Below are positions 51,757 through 60,539 of a DNA stretch of 64,000 bases, in pieces. Source of the stretch: Klebsiella sp. BIGb0138 (lineage in GTDB: Bacteria > Pseudomonadota > Gammaproteobacteria > Enterobacterales > Enterobacteriaceae); the NCBI RefSeq assembly GCF_004342285.1, contig NZ_SMCV01000018.1, forward strand, positions 1 to 64,000, read 5' to 3'. The position numbers were made by a program, and so were the translations under genes. Below the pieces are notes generated by a model that made no database searches, was not told the origin of the DNA, and worked only from the letters and a program-made list of their open reading frames with translations. The stretch's first letter is position 1; each line of letters opens with the position of its first letter.

Positions 51757-52221
51757 TCAACCCACCATATACGTCGCCGTGGCGCTGGCAATATAGACCT
51801 GCTCTTCGTTATGTAATTCTACGCGGGCGACTGCGACCTTATTACCGGCGCGCAGCAGGCTGCTGGTGGCGGTAAAGTGCTCGCCGCGCCCCGGGCGCAG
51901 ATAGTCGACGCGCAGATCGATGGTTCCCATGCGCGACAGACGCTGGCGTAACTCTTCTTCGGTGATGGTGTTATGGCGGGTCAGCGTACTGCCTACGCAC
52001 ACCAGCCCGGCGGCGACGTCCAGCGCGGAGGCAATCACTCCGCCGTGCAGAATGCTCTGCGCCCAGTTACCGACCATCATCGGCTGATTTTTGAAGCTAA
52101 GCTGGGCAAACTCTTTTTCATAACGCTCCAGCTTCAATCCTAAGGCGCGATTAAACGGCATATGGTAAACAAAGATTTCGCCCACCAGCTTAAGGACGGC
52201 GTCGGCAGTGAGTTCAGACAT
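51757..52221 (-). CDS. yigI: Hot-dog fold acyl-CoA thioesterase YigI
   Basis: 154 residues, PaaI/YigI-type hot-dog thioesterase: conserved [24 protein letters not shown] with the catalytic region, and [16 protein letters not shown]. coli YigI acts on medium/long-chain acyl-CoAs. ATG 52221 fits E. coli; five codons upstream another ATG exists. Confidence 0.92.
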   Translation of the reverse strand: MSELTADAVLKLVGEIFVYHMPFNRALGLKLERYEKEFAQLSFKNQPMMVGNWAQSILHGGVIASALDVAAGLVCVGSTLTRHNTITEEELRQRLSRMGTIDLRVDYLRPGRGEHFTATSSLLRAGNKVAVARVELHNEEQVYIASATATYMVG

Positions 52222-52377
52222 GACAATTGTATCCATTCGTTAATAAAATGTTGATTTTATGCTTCTAACATGGCGATTGCCACTTTCAGAGCGGATAACC
52301 GGGCAGGACGGCGGTAAACAGGTAGAATGGATGCGGGGTAAAACAGAAATAAAAATCACTCATTCAGGAGAACAGTA

Positions 52378-53250
52378 ATGCGTATCTCTTTGGCCTGGCT
52401 GCTGGCGCTGGGCGCGCTGCCGGCTGGCGTTTTGGCGCAGGACGCGCCGGTTAGCCCTCCGGTTCATGATAAACCGGCGGTGCGCGGTAGTATTATCGCT
52501 AACCTGTTGCAGGACCATGATAATCCTTTCTTGCTGTATCCCTATGAGAGCAACTACCTGCTCTATACGTGGAGTAGCGATATCAACAAGGAAGCGATCG
52601 CCAGCTATGACTGGGCGGAAAACGCCCGCAAAGATGAAGTGAAATTCCAGCTCAGTCTGGCATTTCCGCTGTGGCGAGGGATCCTCGGCGAGAACTCGCT
52701 GCTGGGGGCATCCTATACGCAGAAGTCCTGGTGGCAGCTCTCGAACAGCAAAGAGTCAGCGCCGTTTCGGGAAACTAACTATGAACCGCAGCTGTTTTTG
52801 GGCTTCGCCACCGATTACCAGCTGGCCGGCTGGACGCTGCGCGATATCGAGATGGGTTATAACCACGATTCGAACGGCCGCTCTGACCCCACCTCGCGCA
52901 GCTGGAACCGTCTGTATACCCGCCTGATGGCGCAAAACGGCAACTGGCTGGTGGAAGTGAAGCCCTGGTACGTGATCGGCAGCACCAACGATAACCCGGA
53001 TATCGCCAAATATATGGGCTATTACCGTCTGAAGGTGGGGTATCAGCTAGGTGAGGCGATCCTCAGCGCGCAGGGGCAATATAACTGGAACACCGGTTAC
53101 GGCGGCGCGGAGCTGGGCGTCAGCTATCCGATTACCCGCCATGTGCGCTTCTACACCCAGGTTTACAGCGGTTATGGCGAGTCGCTTATCGATTATAACT
53201 TTAATCAGACCCGCGTCGGCGTCGGCGTGACGCTCAACGATCTGTTTTAA
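52378..53250 (+). CDS. pldA: Outer-membrane phospholipase A1
   Basis: 290 residues. Signal peptide of 20 residues (MRISLAWLLALGALPAGVLA), then a 12-strand beta-barrel ending in a C-terminal aromatic (NDLF). The active site His and Ser are in GYNHDSNGRSDP. OMPLA is a calcium-dependent dimer that destroys phospholipids misplaced in the outer leaflet. Preceded by AGGAGAACAGTA; a terminator follows. Confidence 0.96.
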   Translation: MRISLAWLLALGALPAGVLAQDAPVSPPVHDKPAVRGSIIANLLQDHDNPFLLYPYESNYLLYTWSSDINKEAIASYDWAENARKDEVKFQLSLAFPLWRGILGENSLLGASYTQKSWWQLSNSKESAPFRETNYEPQLFLGFATDYQLAGWTLRDIEMGYNHDSNGRSDPTSRSWNRLYTRLMAQNGNWLVEVKPWYVIGSTNDNPDIAKYMGYYRLKVGYQLGEAILSAQGQYNWNTGYGGAELGVSYPITRHVRFYTQVYSGYGESLIDYNFNQTRVGVGVTLNDLF

Positions 53251-53268
53251 TCGTTGCACTCTGGCTCA

Positions 53269-53294
53269 CAGGCGCTGAAAATAGCGCCTGTTTT
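53269..53294 (+). terminator. pldA intrinsic terminator
   Basis: CAGGCGCT, loop GAAAAT, AGCGCCTG and a T-rich tail, 18 bases after the pldA stop. Confidence 0.88.
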
Positions 53295-53317
53295 CTTTTC
53301 ACGCAGACGGGGTCAAC

Positions 53318-55144
53318 GTGGCGCAGGCGGAAGTATTGAATCAAGCATTGCTGGCAAAGCAGGTTTTACAGGAAACCTTCGGCTACCAGCAGTTTCGCCC
53401 CGGCCAGGAAACCATTATCGATACGGCGCTGGGCGGGCGCGATTGCCTGGTCGTGATGCCGACCGGCGGCGGTAAATCGCTGTGCTATCAGGTGCCGGCG
53501 CTGGTGCTGGGCGGCCTGACGGTGGTGGTATCGCCGCTGATCTCGCTGATGAAAGATCAGGTCGACCAGCTGCTGGCTAACGGCGTGGCCGCCGCCTGTC
53601 TGAACTCGACGCAGAGCCGCGAGCAGCAGCAGGAGGTCATGGCCGGCTGTCGCAGCGGGCAGATTCGCCTGCTGTATATCGCCCCCGAGCGTTTGATGCT
53701 GGATAACTTCCTCGAGCATCTCAGCCACTGGAATCTGGCGATGGTGGCGGTGGATGAGGCGCACTGTATTTCCCAGTGGGGGCATGATTTTCGTCCGGAA
53801 TATGCCGCTCTGGGCCAGCTGCGCCAGCGCGTGCCGCAGATTCCGTTTATGGCGTTAACCGCCACCGCCGATGACACTACCCGCCGCGATATCGTTCGTC
53901 TGCTGGGACTGAACGACCCGCTGATTCAGGTCAGCAGCTTCGACCGCCCGAATATCCGCTATATGCTGATGGAGAAGTTTAAACCGCTCGATCAGCTGAT
54001 GCGCTACGTGCAGGACCAGCGTGGCAAGTCGGGTATTATCTACTGCAACAGCCGGTCGAAAGTGGAAGATACCGCCGCACGCCTGCAAAGCCGCGGTATC
54101 AGCGCCGCGGCCTATCATGCCGGGCTGGAAAACGACGTGCGTGCGGACGTACAGGAAAAATTCCAGCGCGACGATCTGCAAATCGTCGTGGCGACGGTGG
54201 CCTTCGGGATGGGGATCAATAAACCCAACGTCCGCTTCGTGGTGCATTTCGACATTCCACGGAATATTGAGTCCTACTATCAGGAAACCGGCCGCGCCGG
54301 GCGTGACGGTCTGCCTGCAGAAGCGATGTTGTTTTACGATCCGGCCGATATGGCGTGGCTGCGTCGCTGTCTGGAGGAGAAACCCGCCGGGCCGTTGCAG
54401 GACATTGAGCGCCACAAGCTGAACGCGATGGGGGCGTTTGCCGAGGCGCAAACCTGCCGTCGGCTGGTCCTGCTCAACTATTTTGGCGAAGGGCGCCAGG
54501 AAGCGTGCGGTAACTGCGATATCTGTCTCGATCCGCCAAAACAGTACGACGCGTTAATGGACGCGCGCAAGGCGCTTTCGACGATTTACCGCGTCAATCA
54601 GCGGTTTGGTATGGGCTACGTGGTCGAAGTGCTGCGCGGGGCCAACAATCAGCGCATTCGTGAGATGGCGCATGACAAGCTGCCGGTGTACGGCATCGGC
54701 CGCGAGCAGAGCCATGAACACTGGGTGAGCGTGATTCGCCAGCTGATTCACCTCGGTCTGGTGACGCAGAATATCGCGCAGCACTCGGCGCTGCAGCTAA
54801 CCGAAGCGGCGCGTCCGGTGCTGCGCGGCGAGGTGCCGCTGCAGCTGGCGGTTCCGCGTATCGTGGCGCTGAAGCCGAAGGCGATGCAAAAATCCTTCGG
54901 CGGCAATTACGATCGCAAGCTGTTTGCCAAGCTGCGCAAATTACGTAAAGCGATTGCCGATGAAGAGAATATCCCGCCGTACGTCGTGTTCAACGACGCG
55001 ACGCTGATCGAAATGGCGGAGCAGTCGCCGCTTACCGCGGGTGAAATGCTGAGTGTGAACGGCGTGGGCACGCGTAAACTTGAGCGTTTCGGTAAAGAGT
55101 TTATGGCGCTGATTCGCGCGCATATCGATGGTGAAGATGAGTAG
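53318..55144 (+). CDS. recQ: ATP-dependent DNA helicase RecQ
   Basis: 608 residues, 3'-5' SF2 helicase for recombination and fork repair. PTGGGKSLCYQ (Walker A), VDEAHCISQWGHDFRP, QETGRAGRDG (motif VI), then the RQC domain with four zinc cysteines (CRRLVLLNYFGEG, CGNCDICLD) and a C-terminal HRDC domain (about 530-605, PPYVVFNDATLIEMAE). Starts at GTG 53318, as in E. coli. Confidence 0.96.
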   Translation: MAQAEVLNQALLAKQVLQETFGYQQFRPGQETIIDTALGGRDCLVVMPTGGGKSLCYQVPALVLGGLTVVVSPLISLMKDQVDQLLANGVAAACLNSTQSREQQQEVMAGCRSGQIRLLYIAPERLMLDNFLEHLSHWNLAMVAVDEAHCISQWGHDFRPEYAALGQLRQRVPQIPFMALTATADDTTRRDIVRLLGLNDPLIQVSSFDRPNIRYMLMEKFKPLDQLMRYVQDQRGKSGIIYCNSRSKVEDTAARLQSRGISAAAYHAGLENDVRADVQEKFQRDDLQIVVATVAFGMGINKPNVRFVVHFDIPRNIESYYQETGRAGRDGLPAEAMLFYDPADMAWLRRCLEEKPAGPLQDIERHKLNAMGAFAEAQTCRRLVLLNYFGEGRQEACGNCDICLDPPKQYDALMDARKALSTIYRVNQRFGMGYVVEVLRGANNQRIREMAHDKLPVYGIGREQSHEHWVSVIRQLIHLGLVTQNIAQHSALQLTEAARPVLRGEVPLQLAVPRIVALKPKAMQKSFGGNYDRKLFAKLRKLRKAIADEENIPPYVVFNDATLIEMAEQSPLTAGEMLSVNGVGTRKLERFGKEFMALIRAHIDGEDE

Positions 55145-55227
55145 TCAGCCGGGCAAAAAAGTGTCAGGATAGTTGCGGTCTTCACTATATTTTTCCGGGT
55201 AAATAGCCTGTTAAGTAGGGTTCAATC

Positions 55228-55848
55228 ATGCTGATGCTTTTCCTCACCGTCGCGCTGGTGCATATCATTGCGCTAATGAGTCCTGGCCCGGACTTTTTCT
55301 TTGTTTCGCAGACCGCCGTTAGCCGCTCCCGCAAAGAGGCGATGATGGGCGTGCTGGGGATAACCTGCGGCGTGATGGTCTGGGCCGGCGTGGCGCTGCT
55401 CGGCCTGCATCTGATTATCGAAAAAATGGCCTGGCTGCACACCATTATCATGGTGGGCGGTGGACTGTACCTGTGCTGGATGGGCTATCAGATGCTGCGC
55501 GGAGCGCTGAAGAAAAACGCCGTGGCGGCGCCGGAGCCGCAGGTCGAGCTGGCCCGCAGCGGCCGCAGCTTCCTGAAAGGGCTGCTGACGAATCTCGCTA
55601 ACCCCAAGGCGATTATCTACTTCGGTTCCGTCTTCTCCCTGTTTGTCGGCGATAACGTCGGCGCGGGCGAGCGCTGGGGGATCTTCCTGCTGATTATCCT
55701 TGAAACGCTGGCCTGGTTTAGCGTGGTCGCCAGCCTGTTCGCCCTACCGACGATGCGTCGCGGCTACCAGCGGATGGCAAAATGGATTGACGGCATTGCC
55801 GGCACGCTGTTCGCCGGTTTCGGCATTCATCTGATCATTTCACGCTAA
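55228..55848 (+). CDS. rhtC: L-threonine exporter RhtC (LysE family)
   Basis: 206 residues, about six transmembrane helices. LysE/RhtB family motif LMSPGPDFFFVSQTAVSRSRKEA near residue 16 and the central NLANPKAIIYFGSVFSLF. Exports threonine and homoserine analogues. Convergent with its paralogue rhtB across an inverted repeat. Confidence 0.93.
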   Translation: MLMLFLTVALVHIIALMSPGPDFFFVSQTAVSRSRKEAMMGVLGITCGVMVWAGVALLGLHLIIEKMAWLHTIIMVGGGLYLCWMGYQMLRGALKKNAVAAPEPQVELARSGRSFLKGLLTNLANPKAIIYFGSVFSLFVGDNVGAGERWGIFLLIILETLAWFSVVASLFALPTMRRGYQRMAKWIDGIAGTLFAGFGIHLIISR

Positions 55849-55853
55849 GCGTA

Positions 55854-55889
55854 GGCTATCCCGGTTTGTGCAGACGAACCGGGATAGCC
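55854..55889. terminator. Bidirectional hairpin between rhtC and rhtB
   Basis: GGCTATCCCGGTT and AACCGGGATAGCC form a perfect 13-bp stem filling the 42-bp gap between two convergent genes. T-runs are weak, so termination may be inefficient or assisted by other factors. Confidence 0.75.
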
Positions 55890-55890
55890 G

Positions 55891-56511
55891 TCAGGCATGG
55901 CGTGCCGAAGCCAGCAGCGCGCCAACCAGCATAAATAACGAGCCGAACACCTTGTTCAAGGCCTTCATCTGCTTAGGTCCCTTAATCCACGCCGCAATAC
56001 GCTGCGCCAGGGTCGCATAGCCAATCATCACGATGATATCGACCACGATGGTGGTGATACCCAGCACCAGGTACTGCATTACCTGCGGCTGATGCGACAC
56101 GATAAACTGCGGGAACAGCGCCGCCAGAAAGACAATGCTTTTTGGGTTGGTCAGGTTGACGAAGACCGCGCGCTGAAACAGCTTGCCGCGGGTCTGCGCT
56201 TGCGCCAGGGTGTTCAGGTTGATTGACCCCGCCGCGCGCCACTGCTGAATCCCCAGCCAGATAAGATACGCCGCCCCCGCCCATTTCAGAACCTCAAAGG
56301 CCAGCACCGAGCGGGAAAAGAGGGTTCCCAGACCAATACCGACGAGGACGATATGGATGGCCAGCCCGGTTTGTAGCCCGGCAATCGATGCCGCCGCGCC
56401 GCGGTAGCCGTGGTTGATTGAGGTCGTCATGGTATTGATGGCCCCGGAGCCCGGCGACAGGCTGAGAATTATGGATGTCAGCAGATAGGCGAACCACCAC
56501 TCGAACGTCAT
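55891..56511 (-). CDS. rhtB: Homoserine/homoserine lactone exporter RhtB
   Basis: 206 residues, LysE family, about six transmembrane helices. Motif [21 protein letters not shown] and central [18 protein letters not shown]. Paralogue of rhtC, in the tail-to-tail arrangement known from E. coli. Start ATG 56511 has GGGAG in the preceding sequence (gagaaactccctgg on the plus strand). Confidence 0.94.
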   Translation of the reverse strand: MTFEWWFAYLLTSIILSLSPGSGAINTMTTSINHGYRGAAASIAGLQTGLAIHIVLVGIGLGTLFSRSVLAFEVLKWAGAAYLIWLGIQQWRAAGSINLNTLAQAQTRGKLFQRAVFVNLTNPKSIVFLAALFPQFIVSHQPQVMQYLVLGITTIVVDIIVMIGYATLAQRIAAWIKGPKQMKALNKVFGSLFMLVGALLASARHA

Positions 56512-56620
56512 GAGAAACTCCCTGGTTGTCTGTTTTTATGCCACAATACGCTATTGTGTAAGCATTGTGTGATGCGCGCTAAAAAAACGATTTTCAGTGG
56601 TTAACAGGGGTGTAAACCCG

Positions 56621-57643
56621 ATGTTTCGGCAGCAAAAGGATTGGGACACGCGAGAAAACGCGTTTGCGGCTTTTACGATGGGGCCTCTCACCGATTTCTG
56701 GCATCAGCGGGAAGAGGCGGAATTCAGGGGCGTTGACGATGTCCCGGTCCGCTTTGTTCGCTTTTGCGCCAAAGATAACGACCGGGTAGTGGTGATCTGC
56801 CCTGGGCGTATTGAAAGTTACGTCAAATACGCCGAGCTGGCTTACGATCTGTTCCACAGCGGCTTCGACGTGATGATTATCGATCATCGCGGCCAGGGGC
56901 GTTCCGGGCGCATATTGACCGACAGCCACCGCGGCCACGTGGTGCGCTTTAGCGATTATGTCGACGATCTGGCGGCGCTCTGGCAGCAGGAAGTGGCGCC
57001 CGGCCACTGGCGGAAACGGTTTATACTGGCCCATTCGATGGGCGGCGCGATCGCGACGTTATTTTTGCAGCGTCACCAGCAGCATTGCGATGCTATTGCG
57101 CTGTGCGCGCCCATGTTCGGCATCGTCATGCGTTTCCCCGACTGGATGGTGCGTCATATTCTCGACTGGGCTGAGGGCCATCAGCGCATTCGTGAAGAGT
57201 ATGCCCTCGGTACCGGCCGCTGGCGGGCGTTGCCCTTTTCGGTCAACGTACTGACGCATAGCCGGCAACGCTATCGTCGTAACCTGCGATTTTACGCCGA
57301 TGAACCGCAGCTGCGGGTTGGCGGGCCAACCTATCACTGGGTGCGGGAGGGGATCCTCGCGGGTGAGGAGGCGCTGGCCGGCGTCGAAAAAGACACGACC
57401 CCTACATTGTTATTACAGGCAGAAGAAGAACGCGTGGTCGATAACCGTATGCACGAGCGCTACTGCGCGCTCCGTGCCGCGGCAGGCCGACCCTGCGAAG
57501 GTAATAAGCCGCTTGTCATCGAAGGGGCATACCATGAGATCCTTTTTGAAAAGGACGCCATGCGCTCAGTCGCGCTGAATGCCATCGTCGATTTTTTCAG
57601 TCGACACAATGAATCCGACGAAAACACTCGTCGCCCTGCTTAG
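56621..57643 (+). CDS. pldB: Lysophospholipase L2
   Basis: 340 residues, alpha/beta hydrolase of the monoacylglycerol lipase type at the inner membrane. Nucleophile elbow AHSMGG (Ser), HRGQGRSGR oxyanion region, C-terminal catalytic His in EGAYHEILFEKD. Hydrolyses 2-acyl lysophospholipids and transacylates to phosphatidylglycerol. ATG 56621 gives the E. coli-like MFRQQKDWDTRENAF. yigL follows 14 bases after the stop. Confidence 0.95.
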   Translation: MFRQQKDWDTRENAFAAFTMGPLTDFWHQREEAEFRGVDDVPVRFVRFCAKDNDRVVVICPGRIESYVKYAELAYDLFHSGFDVMIIDHRGQGRSGRILTDSHRGHVVRFSDYVDDLAALWQQEVAPGHWRKRFILAHSMGGAIATLFLQRHQQHCDAIALCAPMFGIVMRFPDWMVRHILDWAEGHQRIREEYALGTGRWRALPFSVNVLTHSRQRYRRNLRFYADEPQLRVGGPTYHWVREGILAGEEALAGVEKDTTPTLLLQAEEERVVDNRMHERYCALRAAAGRPCEGNKPLVIEGAYHEILFEKDAMRSVALNAIVDFFSRHNESDENTRRPA

Positions 57644-57657
57644 AGGTTAAAATTTTT

Positions 57658-58458
57658 ATGTACCAGGTTGTTGCGTCTGACTTAGATGGCACGCTGCTTT
57701 CCCCCGATCACTACTTAACCCCCTACGCAAAAGAGACGCTGCAGCTGTTGACCGCCCGCGGCATCCATTTTGTCTTTGCCACCGGTCGCCACTACATTGA
57801 CGTCGGACAGATTCGCGACAATCTAGGCATCAAATCCTACATGATCACCTCCAACGGCGCGCGCGTGCACGATAGCGAGGGAAAACAAATCTTTGCCCAT
57901 AATCTCGACCGCGATATTGCCGCCGATCTGTTCGAAATGATGCGTAACGACCCGAAGGTGGTCACCAACGTCTATCGCGAAGACGAATGGTATATGAACC
58001 GCCACCGCCCGGAAGAGATGCGCTTTTTCAAAGAAGCGGTGTTTAACTACAAGCTGTATGAAGTGGGCGAACTCGATCCCGAAGGGATCAGCAAAGTCTT
58101 TTTCACCTGCGATGATCACCAGCACCTGCTGCCGCTGGAACAGGCGATCAACGCCCGCTGGGGCGATCGCGTGAACGTCAGCTTCTCCACCCTGACCTGC
58201 CTCGAAGTGATGGCTGGCGGGGTATCGAAGGGGCATGCGCTGGAAGCGGTGGCTAAAATGCTCGGCTACGGTCTGAAAGACTGCATCGCGTTTGGCGATG
58301 GTATGAACGATGCAGAAATGCTGTCAATGGCGGGCAAGGGCTGCATCATGGCCAACGCGCACCAGCGTCTGAAAGATCTGCACCCGGAGCTGGAGGTGAT
58401 CGGCAGTAACGCCGACGATGCGGTACCGCACTATTTGCGGAAGCTCTATCTCGCCTGA
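57658..58458 (+). CDS. yigL: HAD-type (Cof) sugar/pyridoxal phosphatase YigL
   Basis: 266 residues, Cof-type HAD phosphatase. Motif I SDLDGTLLSPDH near residue 8, motif II TSNGARV, and C-terminal GDGMNDAEMLSMAGKG. In E. coli and Salmonella YigL dephosphorylates pyridoxal 5'-phosphate and sugar phosphates. Its mRNA, processed from pldB-yigL, is stabilised by the sRNA SgrS during glucose-phosphate stress. The adjacency with pldB is preserved here. Confidence 0.95.
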   Translation: MYQVVASDLDGTLLSPDHYLTPYAKETLQLLTARGIHFVFATGRHYIDVGQIRDNLGIKSYMITSNGARVHDSEGKQIFAHNLDRDIAADLFEMMRNDPKVVTNVYREDEWYMNRHRPEEMRFFKEAVFNYKLYEVGELDPEGISKVFFTCDDHQHLLPLEQAINARWGDRVNVSFSTLTCLEVMAGGVSKGHALEAVAKMLGYGLKDCIAFGDGMNDAEMLSMAGKGCIMANAHQRLKDLHPELEVIGSNADDAVPHYLRKLYLA

Positions 58459-58546
58459 TCGAGATTGACGACTGGCTGAAAATTAGTCAGTTGTCAACCT
58501 GACTCTCCGCTACAATGGGTGCTCTTCTTCCTGAGAGACATTCATT

Positions 58547-59446
58547 GTGGCGCTACTGATTATTACCACTATCCTGTGGGCCTTTTCCTTTAGTCTGATC
58601 GGCGAATACCTGGCGGGCAGCGTCGATAGCTACTTTTCAGTACTGATGCGCGTTGGGCTGGCGGCGCTGGTGTTCCTGCCGTTTCTGCGTACCCGCGGGC
58701 AATCGCCGCGTACCATTGTGCTCTATATGCTGGTCGGGGCGATGCAGCTTGGCATCATGTATCTGCTGGCGTTCCGCGCCTATCTTTACCTGACGGTGTC
58801 TGAATTCCTGCTGTTTACCGTTTTTACGCCGCTCTATATCACCCTGATTTACGATCTGCTTCGCGGACGCCAGCTCCGCTGGGGGTATCTGCTGAGCGCC
58901 GGGCTGGCGGTGCTGGGCGCAGCCATTATTCGCTATGACAAAGTGAGCGAGCATTTCTGGACGGGCCTGCTGCTGGTTCAGCTGTCGAATATCAGTTTCG
59001 CCATCGGCATGGTGGGCTATAAGCGCCTGATGGAGCTGCGCCCGATGCCGCAGCACAACGCGTTTGCGTGGTTCTATATGGGGGCTTTCCTGGTCGCGGC
59101 GACGGCGTGGTTTATGCTGGGTAACCCGCAGAGGCTGCCGACCACGACGCTACAGTGGGGGATTCTGGTGTGGCTGGGCGTGGTGGCATCAGGCCTGGGA
59201 TACTTTATGTGGAACTACGGGGCGACGCAGGTGGATGCCGGCACGCTGGGTATCATGAATAACGTGCATGTCCCCGCCGGGCTGCTGGTCAACCTGGCTA
59301 TCTGGCAGGAGCAGCCCCACTGGCCGAGCTTTATTATAGGAGCTCTGGTGATCCTGGCCTCACTGTGGGTCCATCGCCGTTGGGTCGCTCCGCACTCCGC
59401 ACAAACGGCAAATGATCGCAAGCGTGGTTCCGCGCTGAGCGAATAA
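58547..59446 (+). CDS. bioP: Biotin transporter BioP (YigM)
   Basis: 299 residues, ten transmembrane helices of the EamA/carboxylate-amino acid transporter type, full length versus E. coli YigM, a high-affinity biotin importer. Starts at GTG 58547. TTGTCAACC at 58491-58499 looks like the left half of a BirA box, but I do not see a good right half. The last 113 bases overlap the end of convergent metR, in a different frame on the other strand. Confidence 0.93.
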   Translation: MALLIITTILWAFSFSLIGEYLAGSVDSYFSVLMRVGLAALVFLPFLRTRGQSPRTIVLYMLVGAMQLGIMYLLAFRAYLYLTVSEFLLFTVFTPLYITLIYDLLRGRQLRWGYLLSAGLAVLGAAIIRYDKVSEHFWTGLLLVQLSNISFAIGMVGYKRLMELRPMPQHNAFAWFYMGAFLVAATAWFMLGNPQRLPTTTLQWGILVWLGVVASGLGYFMWNYGATQVDAGTLGIMNNVHVPAGLLVNLAIWQEQPHWPSFIIGALVILASLWVHRRWVAPHSAQTANDRKRGSALSE

Positions 59447-60287
59447 ACGCCTCGGTGACCGGCTGACGCTGCTCGCCGTCGCGCACCGCGGCGTACAGCC
59501 GGCTCCAGAGTCCTTCGCCCAGGGTTTTGGTCACGACCAGACCCTGGCGCTCAAAACTTTCCACCACCCAGTGCGGCAGGGCGGCGATCCCCATCCGTGC
59601 GGCAACCATCTGAATTAACAGCAGCGTATTGTCGACGCTCTTCAACTGCGGACTGATGCCGGCCGGCTGCAGGAAGTGACGCCAGATATCCAGACGACCG
59701 CGCTGAACCGGGTAAATCAACAGCAGCTCTGTCGCCAGATCGTCGGGCGCGATGCGCGTTCTGGCCGCCAGCGGATGGTCCGGCGCCAGCACCAGGCGCA
59801 CCTCAAAATCAAACATCGGCGAATAGTGCAGCCCGCTTCGCGGCAGGATATCGGAGGTCATGACCAGATCCAGCTCGCTTTGCTGCAGGGCTGGCTGCGG
59901 GTCAAAAGTCACCCCGGACTGGAAATCCACTTCGACGTGCGGCCAGCGGGCGCGAAAATTCTCCAGCGCCGGCGTTAGCCATTGAATACAGCTATGGCAC
60001 TCGATGGCGATACGCAGACGAGTTTGCTGCGGTTCATGACAATCCTGCAGGGCGCGGCTGATTTGCGGCAGCACCTGGTTTGCCAGGTGCAGCAGAATTT
60101 CACCCTGCGGCGTGAAACGTAGTGGCTGACTTTTGCGCACAAACAGACGGAAGCCAAGGCGTTGTTCCAGATCGCTGAACTGGTGGGACAGGGCGGATTG
60201 GGTTTGATGCAGGGCCGCCGCAGCGCCTGCCAGCGACCCGCTGTTCCGCAACGCCTGTAGCGTTTTCAGGTGTTTAATCTCGATCAT
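59334..60287 (-). CDS. metR: LysR-type regulator MetR
   Basis: 317 residues. N-terminal winged helix with [28 protein letters not shown]; the C-terminal effector domain binds homocysteine. Activates metE and metH and represses itself. It is divergent from metE with a MetR box at its own start. The C-terminal tail (about 38 codons) overlaps the bioP 3' end. Its full-length match with E. coli argues the overlap is real. Confidence 0.95.
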   Translation of the reverse strand: MIEIKHLKTLQALRNSGSLAGAAAALHQTQSALSHQFSDLEQRLGFRLFVRKSQPLRFTPQGEILLHLANQVLPQISRALQDCHEPQQTRLRIAIECHSCIQWLTPALENFRARWPHVEVDFQSGVTFDPQPALQQSELDLVMTSDILPRSGLHYSPMFDFEVRLVLAPDHPLAARTRIAPDDLATELLLIYPVQRGRLDIWRHFLQPAGISPQLKSVDNTLLLIQMVAARMGIAALPHWVVESFERQGLVVTKTLGEGLWSRLYAAVRDGEQRQPVTEAFIRSARNHACDHLPFVRSAERPNGDGPTVRPGSPELL

Positions 60288-60299
60288 GAAAGTCCTTCA
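60287..60299. promoter_or_regulatory. MetR-binding site
   Basis: TGAAAGTCCTTCA is a perfect TGAA-N5-TTCA dyad next to the metR start codon, matching the MetR consensus for activation of metE and autorepression. Confidence 0.8.
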
Positions 60300-60350
60300 C
60301 TCCGGCATGAATAATTTGCGCTTGAGGAATATACAGTACCTGTCAATTAT

Positions 60351-60382
60351 GGATGTGTAAACATCTGGACGTCTAAACTCAT
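60351..60382. promoter_or_regulatory. Tandem MetJ boxes (four 8-mers)
   Basis: Four contiguous 8-mers GGATGTGT, AAACATCT, GGACGTCT, AAACTCAT resemble the met box AGACGTCT (matches 5, 6, 7 and 3 to 4 of 8). MetJ with S-adenosylmethionine would bind here and repress metE and metR. Confidence 0.75.
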
Positions 60383-60384
60383 CA

Positions 60385-60497
60385 TATTTCGATTTTGCAG
60401 ATGCGTTGGCTTCCACGCTTACCCCAGTCACTTACTTCAGTAAGCATCCTGGGGATGCGCTGCGGATCCGCCTTCCTGCCAGTCGAACTATTTAGGG
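60385..60497. repeat. ERIC element in metE 5' region
   Basis: The core ACCCCAGTCACTTACTTCAG, then TAAGCATCCTGGGGATGCG, matches the ERIC consensus centre almost exactly; arms TTTCGATTTTGCAGATGCG and CTGCCAGTCGAACTATTTAGG are complementary. It lies between the met boxes and the metE start, so it is transcribed as part of the leader. The ilvC leader contains a diverged second copy. Confidence 0.9.
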
Positions 60498-60539
60498 TTT
60501 GCCTGCAGAGACAACATTAAAAATTATGAGGTCTTAAAA

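Noticed and set aside
58491-58530. Possible BirA operator upstream of bioP
   Set aside because: TTGTCAACC resembles a left half-site, but the right half (GGTTTACA-like) is not convincing at the expected distance.
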